In this document: piece by piece, positions 47,771 to 59,348 of the stretch
How the letters are laid out: every line of letters begins with the position of its first letter
How positions within the stretch are numbered: position 1 is the first letter of the stretch
Assembly: GCF_947179515.1 (NCBI RefSeq)
Contig: NC_067490.1
Location: 28,557,327-28,621,326, forward strand
DNA: 64,000 nt
Origin: Apodemus sylvaticus
Taxonomy: Eukaryota; Chordata; Mammalia; Rodentia; Muridae
Direction of reading: 5' to 3'
Notes under the pieces: generated by a model
Seen by the model: only the letters and a program-made list of their open reading frames with translations
What the model was told of the DNA's origin: nothing
Database searches by the model: none
Program-made: the position numbers and the translations under genes

Positions 47771-47957
47771 CTATCAACCGATAGTTGATTACATAGATGA
47801 TCAATTTGAGGCCTATCTCCAGGAAGAACTGAAGATCAGGCGTGCTCTTTTTAACTACCATGACTCTCGCATCCATGTGTGCCTCTACTTCATTGCTCCG
47901 ACAGGCCACTCTCTAAGGACACTCGACCTTTTAACCATGAAGAGCCTGGACAACAAG
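47771..47957 (+). CDS. Septin10: Septin10 coding exon 4
   Basis: Acceptor TTTTTTTCAG; donor GTGGAT, a weak consensus. The 187 bases complete Ser115 and encode residues 116-177, starting YQPIVDYIDDQFEAYLQEEL and containing RIHVCLYFIAPTGHSLRTLD. YQPIVDYID and RIHVCLYFI(A/S)PTGH are strongly conserved septin motifs; the latter is the core strand before the G4 motif. Joins exon 3 in phase 2 and exon 5 in phase 0. Confidence 0.95.
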
Positions 47958-49651
47958 GTGGATTAGGGAAGCAAACAACTTCTCAAACCTCAGTACACTT
48001 GAAATATTAAAGTATCTTTATGTTAATTTGCACATACTTTATAGCTTTTATTCTATATATCTTTAAAACATTTATTTCTGGAGAAATTTAATCTGGAAAA
48101 TGAGATAAAAATACTAAACAAGTTCTCTTTTTAGTGATTACACCTGTTGTAATTATTCCACATTTTTATTTCAAACATAAATTAGAGGAATAACTTAATT
48201 GTTAAAGTATGATAATAATATTTCATCTTGGTGAAATATGTTTTTGTTTGGACTGTATCAAGAACATTTCTTCCTAAACTTTTGAAGCAAGTAGCTATTT
48301 ATACATTTTGGAGGTTATAAAATTGTTTCACAAATTAACTCATTGAAGATTATTATATTTGTTTAAAAGTTGAAAAGACTAGTTACTGTTCTAATCCCAA
48401 AGAAATATATTCTTAAAATTTTGTACTTTTTAAAGGAGTAAAATCAAAATGGAAATTTTGCCTTATAGAGGAAAACATGATACAAAGCACAAAGATCATA
48501 GAATTTGTCACCAGTGGAGCTAATTTTAAATATCGGTTGCATCCCTTAGTAGCTGCTTTATCTGTAGCAGATTATACATTATCAAAGAGTTTGAAACCAA
48601 ATGTTTTCTGGTGACAGTAAAAGTTTGTCAGCCCTAGTCATTCATGTGAAGATTGGGTCTACCCTCTTCATTTTGTTCAAGTGATAGGGCGAATTCTGTA
48701 TTGGGTCTCATCACAATCCTGCCTTAAGCTTTCTGTAACAAATGAGATAATGAATTTCCTACAAGTTTGAAAAGAAAGCATATGACAAGCTCCAGTGACT
48801 TGGTTTTGCATTTGGATGCATAGTGTTATTTATATAGTTATCTAGTTTGTCATTGTAGTGGTTTTAGTAGGGCAGCTGCTATCCACAAGGCCTTTGGCAG
48901 GCTTCAGAAAACTTAATGTACATGAGAGATGAAGGTGACCTCTGCTCTCTCAGTTTCCCTGGCCTCAAACACTTGGCTGCCTGCCTCATTCAGATGGTGA
49001 CAAATGACCATCTTTGGCACATCCATTTTCTTTCCTGTGAGAACCATGCACACATTGATACTTAAGATATTTATGCAGTTCAAAAACAATTACAATGTGA
49101 AAACTTTGACATAAGGTATTGAATATATGGATCTTGAAACTAAGTATTCGATATCATAACTTTTATGTGCTTTGAACCCCACTTACAATTGTTTTCTGCC
49201 ACCCACTTCATGGGTAGTTCATAAAATCATTATCTCCTTATAAGTGTCTAGAAGGCGGTAAATACAGAGGCATAGACTGAGTCAGTGCAGAGTTAGAAAA
49301 GAGAAAAACATGTAAAAAATGAATCCTTTCAGTTTTTGGAAAATTGTGTGGTGATGTTTTCTCACCTACATGTTCATTAGCCCTGGGGTTTGGATTCAGA
49401 TTAGAAAAACATGATAATAAAACTCAGTTCATAGAGACATGGGCCTTAATGCTGGGGACATTACTCTCATGCAGGACTGAGTTTGTAGTTTAGTCTTCAT
49501 GACCCCACATGTCTTCCTCTAGCAGCAACGGGCCTGGAGCATGCTCAGGAAGCCGTTCCTTTGCATCAGAGCACATTTAGCTGGTACTGGAGTTTCTATC
49601 CAGTGCTGTAGACAGCTTCTCTGACGACTAGACCTGACAGGCCACTAAAGG

Positions 49652-49694
<43 letters not shown>

Positions 49695-50244
49695 CGCAGG
49701 AAGAGCAAAGTCACCCATTCTCTTAGTTTTCTTGAGAAATATAAGTTCTTAGTGAATTAAGCAGTGTTTTTTTGCTCACAGTTTATTATGTTCTACTTAC
49801 CTTGTGTGGAGTTCAAAAATTTGAGGAGAAGAGAATATGAGTTTCTAAATCTAAATGCAAATGAAAATTTGATTTTACAAGAGCTCCTTTGAAATTTTTA
49901 CAATTAGCATCCATACAGTTGAGAATTTTGTATCTGCATATTTATTTTGGTTAGAGAGATCCATACTCTCTTCTGGGTAGGTAGTAAAGTATGTCAGCCA
50001 CCTATGTTCTTTATGGTGACTCCTTTTATCTCCTGTAACATGAAAGCAGAATACATGGATAGACATGGTGTTATTCTAATTTACCTTCATTTATAAAAAG
50101 CAGACAGCAACCTGGATCATAATTTGCCAACCCCTGATCAGAGAAATTGATTGTTAGAGATTTTCTTTAATGTGAAAAAACTATGACTATGAATTTTAAA
50201 AAACAAACTTCCATGATGATATTGTGGATTTTATTTCTTTATAG
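47958..50244 (+). other. Septin10: Septin10 intron 4, 2.3 kb
   Basis: GTGGAT donor and TTCTTTATAG acceptor. AT-rich, with a 39-base A run at 49654-49692. No SINE or L1 recognised. Confidence 0.9.
49654..49692 (+). repeat. A39 homopolymer
   Basis: Uninterrupted run of about 39 A, then GACGCAGGAAGAGC. It may be the tail of a retroposed sequence, but I see no recognisable body or target duplication. Confidence 0.9.
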
Positions 50245-50406
50245 GTGAACATTATACCACTTATTGCCAAGGCAGATACAATTTCTAAAAGTGAACTACA
50301 GAAGTTTAAGATGAAGCTAATGAGTGAACTGGTCATCAATGGTGTGCAGATCTATCAGTTTCCAACAGACGACGACACAACTGCCAAGATCAATGGAGCG
50401 ATGAAC
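50245..50406 (+). CDS. Septin10: Septin10 coding exon 5 (G4 motif)
   Basis: Acceptor TTTATAG and donor GTGAGG. The 162 bases encode residues 178-231, starting VNIIPLIAKADTISKSELQK and containing VQIYQFPTDDDT. AKAD at 185-188 is the G4 guanine-specificity motif. Phase 0 at both ends. The minisatellite begins almost directly after the donor; read-through meets a stop within 13 codons. Confidence 0.96.
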
Positions 50407-50414
50407 GTGAGGGC

Positions 50415-50781
50415 CCTGAGTATGAGTGTGACTGCTGTAACCTGAGTCTGAGTCTGAGTGTGACTGCTGTAACCTGAGTCTGAATCTGAGTGTGACTGCT
50501 GTAACCTGAGTCTAAGTCTGAGTGTGACTGCTGTAACCTGAGGCTGAGTAACCTGAGGCTGAGTTCCCTGAGTGTGACTGCTGTAACCTGAGTCTGAGTC
50601 TGAGTGTGACTGCTGTAACCTGAGTCTGAATCTGAGTGTGACTGCTGTAACCTGAGACTGAGCTCCCTGAGTCTGACTGCTGTAACCTGAGGCTGAGCTC
50701 CCCTGAGTCTGAGTGTGACTGCTGTAACCTGAGGCTGAGCTCCCTGAGTCTGAGTGTGACTGCTGTAACCTGAGGCTGAGC
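50415..50781 (+). repeat. Minisatellite next to exon 5 donor, ten copies
   Basis: Ten copies of a unit built on GTGACTGCTGTAACCTGAG, with CTGAGTCTGAG or CTGAGCTCC spacers. Early units are about 32 bp and later ones 36-50 bp. All copies are in the same orientation. It starts nine bases into intron 5. Confidence 0.95.
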
Positions 50782-51365
50782 TGACTTGATCATCACTGCT
50801 GCTGCAGCAGTCCTGCTTATCTGGCGCCTCGCTTCCTGAGCCTTTAGTTATTATTGTGAATATAGGAAATGGGAGATTGCAGAAATAAGTAACTTACTAG
50901 TTTTCAGTTGTGTGCCAATATGAATAGCAAGAAAAAAATCACAGGCTTTGAACCAACTGACATCATCAGAAGAATACTGATTCTAGTACAGTAGTACTTT
51001 GAAAGAGCCACAGTCATGTATTTTTAGTTTTTTTTGTCCCATTTGATGATTAGTTATTGTTCCCTTATCGTACCTAGTTTATAAACATTTGCAGGTACTG
51101 AATGGGATAAAGCGTTCTATGTATGGGACTGTGAGCAGGTCATACTTTTAGGTATCTACTGGGTTTTTGGAATATACCACCCACAAATAGAGAGAGACCA
51201 GTGATATATATATATATATATATTCACTTTTGTTTTCCAGAAAGACTTCAAATAAGGTGAAATGTCAAAAGTTCAGCAGAATAAACATTTAACTGTTGTT
51301 GTTGTTGACAGACAGACACTGGGCACTTTTGTCTTTGCTTTGCATCCTCTTGCTCTCCTGGAACC

Positions 51366-51395
51366 GAGTCAGTCAGTCAGTCAGTCAGTCAGTCG
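51366..51395 (+). repeat. (AGTC)n microsatellite
   Basis: Seven tandem AGTC units. Confidence 0.92.
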
Positions 51396-51734
51396 TGAGC
51401 TGAGGTTCCCTTCAGATGAGATGCGTGCTTCATTTAGTGTGTCTAAGATGACTAAGTTCTTTACTTTTCTCAAAGTTTCACAATGTTTAAATGCTTCATT
51501 TTATTTTGAAGGCTTGTGGGTTTGAGGCTTTATATGGCGGTCACTGCCTGGAGACTATTGACTTGTCTGCGGAATTTGGCTAGTAGTCTAATACGGGCTG
51601 ACTTAGGTGAGGGGGCTAAATGATGTACCCTTAGTTATGGTACCTAGCAACAACATCCCATAACTGTTTATTCTTCTTCCTTATCCTTTCCAATTTATCA
51701 TATGCTATTGTATTACATACTTTCCTGTGTCAAA

Positions 51735-51990
51735 AGTTCTGATAAAAGCAACTGAAGTTCATTTTGGCTGTGGTTTGAGATTACAGGACAGAATGGTGTG
51801 CATGTCCAGGCAGCAGGAGCATGTGGCAGCTAGCTGGTCCCAGTGCGTCTGCCATCAGGAGACAGATGAGTGCGATGCTCAGTCCGGTCCATCCTTGATG
51901 TATGGGTTCTCGGCTCCAGGATGGTGCTACCCATGTTCAGGATGCTTCTCTGTTCAATTAACCTTTCTGACACATACTCAGTTGGTTCTA
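51735..51990 (+). repeat. Rodent dispersed repeat
   Basis: 'ctgataaaagcaactgaagt', 'cattttggctgtggtttgag', 'gcaggagcatgtggcagcta' and 'caattaacctttctgacaca' fit the murine family with the head 'gataaaagca' and body about a catalogue of 'ggcagctggtcac' variants. Name uncertain. Confidence 0.5.
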
Positions 51991-52841
51991 AAGCTGTGCT
52001 TATTCTAAATGTAGTCCTGTTGATGGGAAGATTAGCCATCACAATCATGAAAATAGGAAACCCTAAACTAAATCTCTTAAAACCTAATAATATGAATGAA
52101 GTGATCCAGATTTTCTGTGTTAAATTGCCTTTATATTTGATTTTTTCACATGCTCATCAATAATTTGTTAGAAGACAGTTAAGAAGCCTTCATTCAGTTG
52201 CTAAATATTAAACATTATTTGTTTTTACATTAATCTTCTCCCGGGTTTCAGGCCTCGACATTAGACAGATTTATGCGCTCATAGCCCTCAGCTGAGCCAC
52301 TGCATGTTACAGAGTCTCTCCCTAGCTAACCCTTCTTCCTACCCTGTAGGCTCTAACTAGATCCTGGCCTCACATGGACCGTGCCTGCCCGTTCTCAGTA
52401 ATCTCTTGTTCCTCTCGACTTGTATAGCATCACTGCACTAGCATCATTTTTAAACTTTGCGCATCATTTTATATTGGTATTATATGTGATAGACTAAATG
52501 CAGATACCATACTACTTTATATACTATGTAAGGTCTATAGTTTCTAAAACATCTTTTTTTGTTTTACAGGAAAATGTTCATGATATTGTCACATGTATCA
52601 AAATTCTTCTGCTTCTCCTTGTCTTTCTTCTTTTAATTCCAAATAAAACTGTGACTTGTATGCGAGAGATACCCAGTATGTACTTTGTAGTGTCCAAAAG
52701 TGACTCTTGTAGAATCTTTAGTATGTATCCCAAGCTTAGTGGAATTGCTCTTTAATTATTCTCTATTATTTTCATGACTGATATTATAGTCATTTATATT
52801 GTGGTATTAAAAAATGAGATTGATGTTTGGTTCCTTTCTAG

Positions 52842-52938
52842 GGCCATTTGCCATTTGCTGTTGTTGGAAGTATGGATGAGATAAAAGTTGGAAATAAGAT
52901 GGTGAAGGGTCGTCAGTATCCTTGGGGTATCGTACAAG
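52842..52938 (+). CDS. Septin10: Septin10 coding exon 6
   Basis: Acceptor TTCCTTTCTAG, donor GTAAGT. The 97 bases encode residues 232-263 and the first base of Val264: GHLPFAVVGSMDEIKVGNKM, then VKGRQYPWGIVQ. PFAVVGS and the QYPWG motif belong to the end of the GTPase domain and the start of the septin unique element, which forms the subunit interface. Confidence 0.96.
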
Positions 52939-53283
52939 GTAAGTAAGTATGACAGAAATAAATGTGTCACCTGGTAATCTTAAGATTGAATTAGACCAAT
53001 TGTTTGAGGTGACAAATTAGATTGTAGTTAATAAACAGGAGTTGGCTGTTATATCCAAAGTCTGCGGACAGAGCTTTTCCATCTCCCTGTGTTGTACCGT
53101 GTCTCCTCTGCTGGCTACCTGAAGCTGAGATGTGTAGACATGGACTTAGATCAGAAGCTGGCTGCTTCTTTGATGCTGGAGATCTAGCCAGTATGCTTGA
53201 GCGTTCTAGAACATGCTCTGTGCAACTCCATCCCTAGCCCTTGATTAGAATTTGAATCTATAAAGTAGTGGTTAAACATGATA

Positions 53284-53400
53284 ATCATCAGGACCAACTT
53301 GGACAATATAGTAACATCCTGTCTCAAAAAGTTAAAAAAGTGGAGTGGGGTGGTGACTTGTGTTTAGTGCTTGTATGAAGTCCTGAACATGGAATAGACA
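53284..53400 (+). mobile_element. B4 (ID-B1) SINE relic
   Basis: 'gaccaacttggacaatatag' and 'taacatcctgtctcaaaaag' match the second copy at 54668-54795 and resemble the junction of B1 and ID parts in B4. Confidence 0.5.
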
Positions 53401-53406
53401 GTTCAA

Positions 53407-53510
53407 TATGATGTGGTCTTGATTTTGTAGCCTAGCTGGCCTGAAGATTGTGAACTCTACCTCTGAGTACTGGGATTATATGCATATATACCACCATGCC
53501 CAGCTGATAA
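53407..53510 (-). mobile_element. Diverged B1 SINE
   Basis: 'tttgtagcctagctggcctg', 'tctgagtactgggattatat' and 'accaccatgcccagc' give an old reverse-complement B1. Confidence 0.65.
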
Positions 53511-53571
53511 TATTTTTAAATGAATGTAAAATATTGAGAAAACTTTTAATTAAAATGTAAAATAAACCGGG

Positions 53572-53700
53572 TATGGTATACCTCTAGTCCTAGCTCCCTG
53601 GGGAGGTAAAGCCAGAAGAGTTTAAGCTTGATGCCAGTCTGTGCAACACAGTGAGGCTTGACTCACATACATCATACATACAAAAATAAATTTTTAAAAT
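53572..53700 (+). mobile_element. Diverged B1-like SINE
   Basis: 'ccgggtatggtatacctcta', 'tgatgccagtctgtgcaaca' and an A-rich tail indicate an old plus-strand copy. Confidence 0.5.
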
Positions 53701-54247
53701 TTCATTTATAAAATACTAGGTCACTGTGCTATATTTATTTATAGTCCTCTGGTAATCATAAACATAGAATGACCATACCATTGTAGTCACTAATTTTGAA
53801 TAATATTTAATACAAATTCATAAATGTAATTTTGTAGAAAAAAATTTGATCATTGTAGATCTGAGCAGAATTTACTACTTGAGAGTGGAACAAGCTTACT
53901 TAAGTACTGTGTAAAACGTCCCATGGTTACAGTTGGTAAATTCACAGTAGGAGTAAAAGAACCTGAGCATAGCAATGAAAAATTTGTCTGTGCTATTTCC
54001 TCTTTATCCATTGGCTACTATATTTGAGGCAGACTTCCCAGTCTGTTAGCTAGTATTACCTATGATTCAGAGTGTATAATGCAACCAATTTCTTCCTTGG
54101 TTACGCGTATATAATAATAGTAGCTGTTGATCAGAAGTGACATCTTGCTGTTTGCTATTTCACTGTCTTTACCTTTCATTTGACAAGCACTTATTGTGTG
54201 CCAGGAGTTAAAGCTAGCGTTGTGCTTTTCTGATTTTCTCTGGCTAG

Positions 54248-54416
54248 TGGAAAATGAAAATCACTGTGACTTTGTAAAGCTGCGGGAAATGCTTATTTGC
54301 ACAAACATGGAGGACCTGCGGGAGCAGACGCATTTGAGGCACTATGAGCTGTACAGGCGCTGCAAACTGCAGGAGATGGGCTTTGTAGATGTGGGCCCAG
54401 AGAACAAGCCCCTCAG
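54248..54416 (+). CDS. Septin10: Septin10 coding exon 7
   Basis: Acceptor CTGGCTAG, donor GTAAGG. The 169 bases complete Val264 and encode residues 265-319 plus two bases of Ser320: ENENHCDFVKLREMLICTNM, then EDLREQTHLRHYELYRRCKL and QEMGFVDVGPENKPL. VENENHCDF(V)KLR and EDLREQTH are diagnostic septin motifs, covering the rest of the septin unique element and the last helix of the GTPase domain. Confidence 0.96.
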
Positions 54417-54603
54417 GTAAGGGAGGCTTTCTGGGGGGCATTAGAAAGGATTACTCTTTCTTAAGCTCCATAATGATGAGACTGCATTTTTAGAAATCTA
54501 ACAATGAAATTGATTCATTTGACTTGTCCAATCAACTGATACCTCTTTGCTTCTGAAGATTATTCCTGACTGTAAAGGAACTAAGGAAAAACCTCCTTTT
54601 ACA

Positions 54604-54797
54604 CAGCTACTTGGGAAACTGTTCTATGAAGCCTGTAAGTTCAAGGTCTGCTTGAACTGTACAACCTGTTCAGAGCCAACTTGGGCAACATAGTAACAAC
54701 CTGTCTCAGAAAGTAAAAAAGAGGCAGGTGGGGAGGAGTGGCAGCCTGTGCTCAGTGCTGAGTGCCAGCATGTATGAGGTCCTGAACAGGGGGAAAG
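54604..54797 (+). mobile_element. B4 (ID-B1) SINE
   Basis: 'cagctacttgggaaactgtt', 'cctgtaagttcaaggtctgc', 'gccaacttgggcaacatagt' and 'aacaacctgtctcagaaagt' form the B1-like part, with an ID-like end 'gtgctgagtgccagcatgta'. Confidence 0.6.
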
Positions 54798-56395
54798 GAA
54801 TTAGAATATACAGCAGTTAGAATATGAATAACTGAAGGAAACACTTCACAAGTCAAATTACCCAAGCCTTCATTAGTTGCCCTTTTTCTGAAGGAACATT
54901 TGGAGTAACAGAAACTTAGCCAGGCATGTAATATCTTTTCCTTGTAAAGAATCCAAGTTAAAATTGCTTCTCATAGTTGGAAGAATTTTGGACCTAAAGA
55001 CCTTGATAAATGACTAGACCATTTAATGTTGCTCTGAATTTCTTTGGTAACTTTATATGGTGCCAGATGATATCCCTAAATTTTAAAATGAACACAAAAA
55101 CACACAGAATCCTAATTCCTTATATACTTAATCAAATCTGATTTGATAACACACTCAAGAACAGTTCTGGTGGGTAAAGCATTTAGTCTTTAACATCACC
55201 ACTAGTTTGAATGTCTCAGACTGAGGATCCCTTTTCCACTTCACTGTTGGCATTTGTTAATTACTCTGCCTGATAACAAGTATCACAGAGAAAACACAAC
55301 ATGAAGGAACTAGAGAGTAGCCAGTCATTGTTTAGATTGCTGTTGACCTTGTGGAGGATTTAATCCTAGATGAAGTTAAAATTTAAATTTCATTAGTGGT
55401 TTAAGGTAAAAAAAATTAAGAATCTGATGTGTTTAACCCCCCTCCACCAAATTAGTACTCTATACCAATAGTTCTGATAAGCTGATGATTTTTTCTGATC
55501 ATACTATATTTTTACTGAAGATTAACCATTTCAAGTTGGCTTTCCTAGTGTTTTCCAGAGGAAATGAGTGCCTCTCATTTCTTCCTAGTCTCGGGGATAG
55601 TTCAGAGGTCCCTGTCTGTACTGAGGAGGCAGAGATTCCAAGTGAAAGCAGACAGGACAGCTATGAAGTATCTCCAGGAAGAGAGTTCTGGGTTGCCTGG
55701 TGGACTCATCATCAGCCATCTGTAGATGACTAAGATATGCGGGGTCAGAATTCCCAGGGATGGAACCTAGCAATCTGCATTTTAAAATGCTCGTTCAGCC
55801 AGTAATTAATGTTTGTCTGCCATCCATCTGCTCAGCATGACGGGTCTTGGCAGAGGACACAGAGGAAGAGGGGACTCCAGTGTGAAGACAGCGTCTGTCC
55901 TTCCCAGGCTGCTCCACTTAGCAATAGTGGAATTTTAAAAAACTAGACTCTGGATTTCGTAGGCCAAGCCAAGGCAAACTACTTCTTGTAGTACTTTGTT
56001 ATTTTGTGAGATTTGATAAGGTTTATATAAAAGGTTCATTGTAACCTAATGCATAGAAAGCCTCATTATTCATAGTTTCATGAAGTTACTTTTTATTTTC
56101 TGAGGATTCTTTCCCATTTCATTTTTCTTAATTTGGTTGGCATGTAAAACCTGAATTAAATCAACCGAGCAACTAAAAGAACTGTTGCATAGACCTGTTA
56201 GGGTACTCTTTATTTCTTCATTGCCAAATGTTCAGTTCGTTTTTCTGTCGAAAACATTTATTTAAACTTATTTAAAATGGTTATACCAAGTTGATATCTT
56301 AATACAGCCACAGTAATCATATTCTTGTTTATGAGGTCTAAGCACAGAGTATCATTCAAAGCTGGAATGCTTCTGTAGACGTACATACATACTTT

Positions 56396-56540
56396 TTTGA
56401 GACTCTGTCTCATTGTGTAGCCTGGCTGGCTGGTGTGGAACTCATTGTGTAGACCATCTAATGTTGAATTCACAAAGACCAGCCTACCTCTGCCCACTGA
56501 ATACTGGGATTTTTATGGTGTCCCACCACATTTGGCCTTA
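56396..56540 (-). mobile_element. Diverged B1 SINE
   Basis: 'tttgagactctgtctcattg', 'tgtagcctggctggctggtg' and 'cctctgcccactgaatactg' show a reverse-complement B1. Confidence 0.65.
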
Positions 56541-57354
56541 ATTTTTTATATTAAATTATATCAATTTTGCTTTCATAAAAATTTAAATCCCTGAGTTTAA
56601 TGATTTTAGAATGTTTTCACAATTTCCATGAATTCTTGAGTCAAATCCCTGACACTGAAGTGTTAGGTTTGTAGTTCTTGGTTTTGTGGTGAATAACTCA
56701 GGCAAGTATTGTATCTCATGTAGTACAATACAGCTTGAGTTTAGCCCATGCTGGTCATAAATGCATAATTCTCCTCCGATATTCTAGGCACTTGGAATAC
56801 AGATTATGTGCCATATCTGGCTAGGGCCTATAATTTTGAAAGGAAGATTTATATGGTATTATAGAATTGCTTAATTGTCTGCTGTAGTTATACTGAATTT
56901 TATCTTTGGAACCCAAAGAAATGAGTAACTGTGCATTTAATAGACTTAGAAGTTCATCATGTTTATTTGAACTGTACAAGTAACAAGAACATCAGTGAAA
57001 AGGGTTTTAGATTTGATAACACTGAGAACTAAGAATTGGTCTTTTCCCCTTTTGCTTCAAGATAGTCAGATCTACAATAATGTAAAATAATGGTATTACA
57101 TACTCATGACAACAAGCTAATTGGATCCCAGAGAGGGCACAGCGTAGCAGGAACTTCTCATGTTCATTTAATACATGTCATAGTTCACAGTACTAACTGC
57201 ACACACCATGTTCTTCAGATCTATTAAGAGTTTCTCATTTACCTTAGAATGATAGAATTGGCCTCATAAATATATATCCTAGGAAGTGAGTATGGTGGGA
57301 AGCGTGTAGGAGCAGCACACGTCTTTCCCCTGCTGGAATCTAGTTGAGGCAGTC

Positions 57355-57470
57355 AGATCTAGCATGGTCGAGCGTGGGCTTTAAAGAAGCCTGATCTGGC
57401 TCACATCCCAGCTTCTAACTATCCAGCTGTGTTAGGTAGATGCGCTAAGCTCTTGCTCCCTCCCTGGACA
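57355..57470 (+). mobile_element. MIR SINE
   Basis: 'agcatggtcgagcgtgggct', 'cacatcccagcttctaacta' and 'tccagctgtgttaggtagat' follow the MIR core in plus orientation. This is an ancient mammalian element, older than the rodent SINEs around it. Confidence 0.65.
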
Positions 57471-59215
57471 TTAGACCACCAGGGTTTGCTGTTGAAGTTT
57501 GCTGCCAACATGAAGAATCTGCAGTGTGGGGAGTATCTGCTGCTGCTGGCTTACAGTCACTAAGTCTAGGCCTCTTCTGTTCACCACTTCTGTTTATTTT
57601 CTTCCTGGGTGTATGTGCAGATAAAGTAACAAAGCATTCTCTTAACTGTCAGTTGATAAGAAGCTGAGTTGTTATTTATTACTTATATGTTTTGGTATAA
57701 AAGATGTATCAGTTCTACCTACAAAATGGAGTAAAGTTTCTGAAATTTGTCAAAATAGCTAATATATTTACAAGTTTCTTTAAAATGAGACATAAACAAC
57801 AACAACAAAAAAACCCTGAAAAGCCAAATCCCATGTATGTTACCTCCTTGGTATTTGAGGCACTCAACTAGTTACTTAGGGTATTTTGCACAATGATGTG
57901 TTTTGTTCTTAATGAGAATGTTCTTACAGGTGATTAGGATATGATCTAAGAAAACGTGCTGTGCATTAACTTAGCTCTCAGCCATGATAGCTATCATGCA
58001 ACATTTTTTTACAGTTTTTTCTTCAACTTATCAAATATTAATAAAATTCTTAATTAAAAATGAATTTTAAAATTCAGGTGTATTTAATGTCTTTTTAAAT
58101 GCAGTAGAAATTTCTTACTGACTTAAGAGGAAAATGAATTTGTATTCTTTGTTGAATCTTGGGATATTCACACAATAAGCTGAAATGGAAGGGCTTGGCT
58201 TTTCTGATATATTGGAAGGTTTATTGTTGTAGCTCTGGAATTATATAAGTAGGCAGAGGGTCATAGAATTCCAGGACAGTCTCTGCCTGACTAGAATTGT
58301 CTCTACATATGAGAAGCATCTGTCTCTAAGACGGCATTAAGAAGGAATCAGTGTCTAGATAGCTTTGCTGGATAGACAGGTAACAAAGATGACCAAGGAT
58401 CTTACACCTATTTTCAGTATTCGAATCTATTAAAAATGAGAGGAGACAGGATATAAATGACCTGGAGATACTTTGGAAGGACCAGTGCGATGAGGAGAAG
58501 GGAAAGCCTTTGTAGAGGAAGTCACGTTTGCACTTGTCTCCAGAGATAGAGGAAAGCTGAGCAGAAAGGGCTGAGACTGAAAAACACTCAAAATGGAAGG
58601 ACTGTTGTAAGGACAGTGCTATATGTGGCTTTGCTGAAACCTAAAGGGACTTGATTCATTTGTTGAGGAATTAATCTGGAAAGGAAGTCAAGCAGGTTGC
58701 CCTTTCCTGCCTGTGTGCTCTGGGCAGAAAGTCTAGTAACCAGAAGAACACAGTGAGCTAGACGCCCAGAGATCATTCAGGAAAATACTGCAGAGGTGAA
58801 GGCAGAACATGTCAGGGGCACATCGGTATGATGCCTGTGGCAGTGGAAAGAGAACCAGCTGTGGTGTCAGCTTCACCGATAGAGCTAACCTGCCTGGGCG
58901 CTCAAAGCTAAGCAGAGGGGCAAGTCACGTGACTTCATTACTCCAGCATGTAGCTGGATTGATGCCATCTAACAAAGACTGAAAAAGGAACGTTTGGGAG
59001 AAGCGAGAGTACCTGTGAAGGACTCTGTCAGTCTTCATGTGCTTTATTGGCTGTAGCCCTGAAAGCCTTTCGTCTGGTGCCGCAGGCAGTGGCGTGTCTG
59101 GGTCCTCAGATGTGATGGTACATGATAAAACAAGGCCTAATGGGAGGCGCATACAGGCTTGCAAAACTGTTACCATGTCTTTTTAACATGAGAATAACAC
59201 AAATGACCTTTTTAG

Positions 59216-59348
59216 TCTTCAAGAGACTTATGAAGCTAAAAGGCACGAATTGTATGGTGAACGTCAGAGGAAGGAAGAACAGATGAAGCAGATGTTTGTG
59301 CAGCGAGTAAAGGAGAAAGAAGCCATATTGAAAGAAGCTGAAAGAGAG
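59216..59348 (+). CDS. Septin10: Septin10 coding exon 8 (start of coiled coil)
   Basis: Acceptor TGACCTTTTTAG, donor GTGAGT. The 133 bases complete Ser320 and encode residues 321-364, with LQETYEAKRHELYGERQRKE followed by EQMKQMFVQRVKEKEAIL and KEAERE. The charged heptad-like pattern is the beginning of the C-terminal coiled coil by which SEPT6-group septins pair. Phase 2 in, phase 0 out. Confidence 0.95.

Larger units (their letters stand above)
50407..52841 (+). other. Septin10: Septin10 intron 5, 2.4 kb
   Basis: GTGAGG donor and TTCCTTTCTAG acceptor. Holds the minisatellite, an AT run (51201-51224), an (AGTC)n tract (51366-51395) and a rodent repeat (51735-51990). The rest, including an open frame of 85 codons at 52498-52755, shows nothing I recognise. 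Confidence 0.9.
52939..54247 (+). other. Septin10: Septin10 intron 6, 1.3 kb
   Basis: GTAAGT donor, CTCTGGCTAG acceptor. Holds B4-like and B1-like SINE relics at 53284-53700; the remainder is AT-rich with nothing recognised. Confidence 0.9.
54417..59215 (+). other. Septin10: Septin10 intron 7, 4.8 kb
   Basis: GTAAGG donor and ACCTTTTTAG acceptor. Contains a B4-like SINE, a B1 relic and a MIR. From 54800 to 56390 and 57471 to 59215 I recognise nothing reliably; a MIR-like patch at about 58850-58930 is too weak to list. Confidence 0.9.

Noticed and set aside
50415..50781. CRISPR-like array
   Set aside because: Units are directly adjacent variants of one sequence without unique spacers, in a mammalian intron; this is a minisatellite.
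50512..50796. 94-codon minus-strand frame of repetitive Leu/Arg/Gln/Ser
   Set aside because: It is the minisatellite read in antisense.
52498..52755. Possible extra exon after TTTTGTTTTACAG at 52570
   Set aside because: The acceptor-like site is good, but the frame does not continue septin sequence; exon 5 joins exon 6 directly and gives the conserved NGHLPFAVVGS-type junction.
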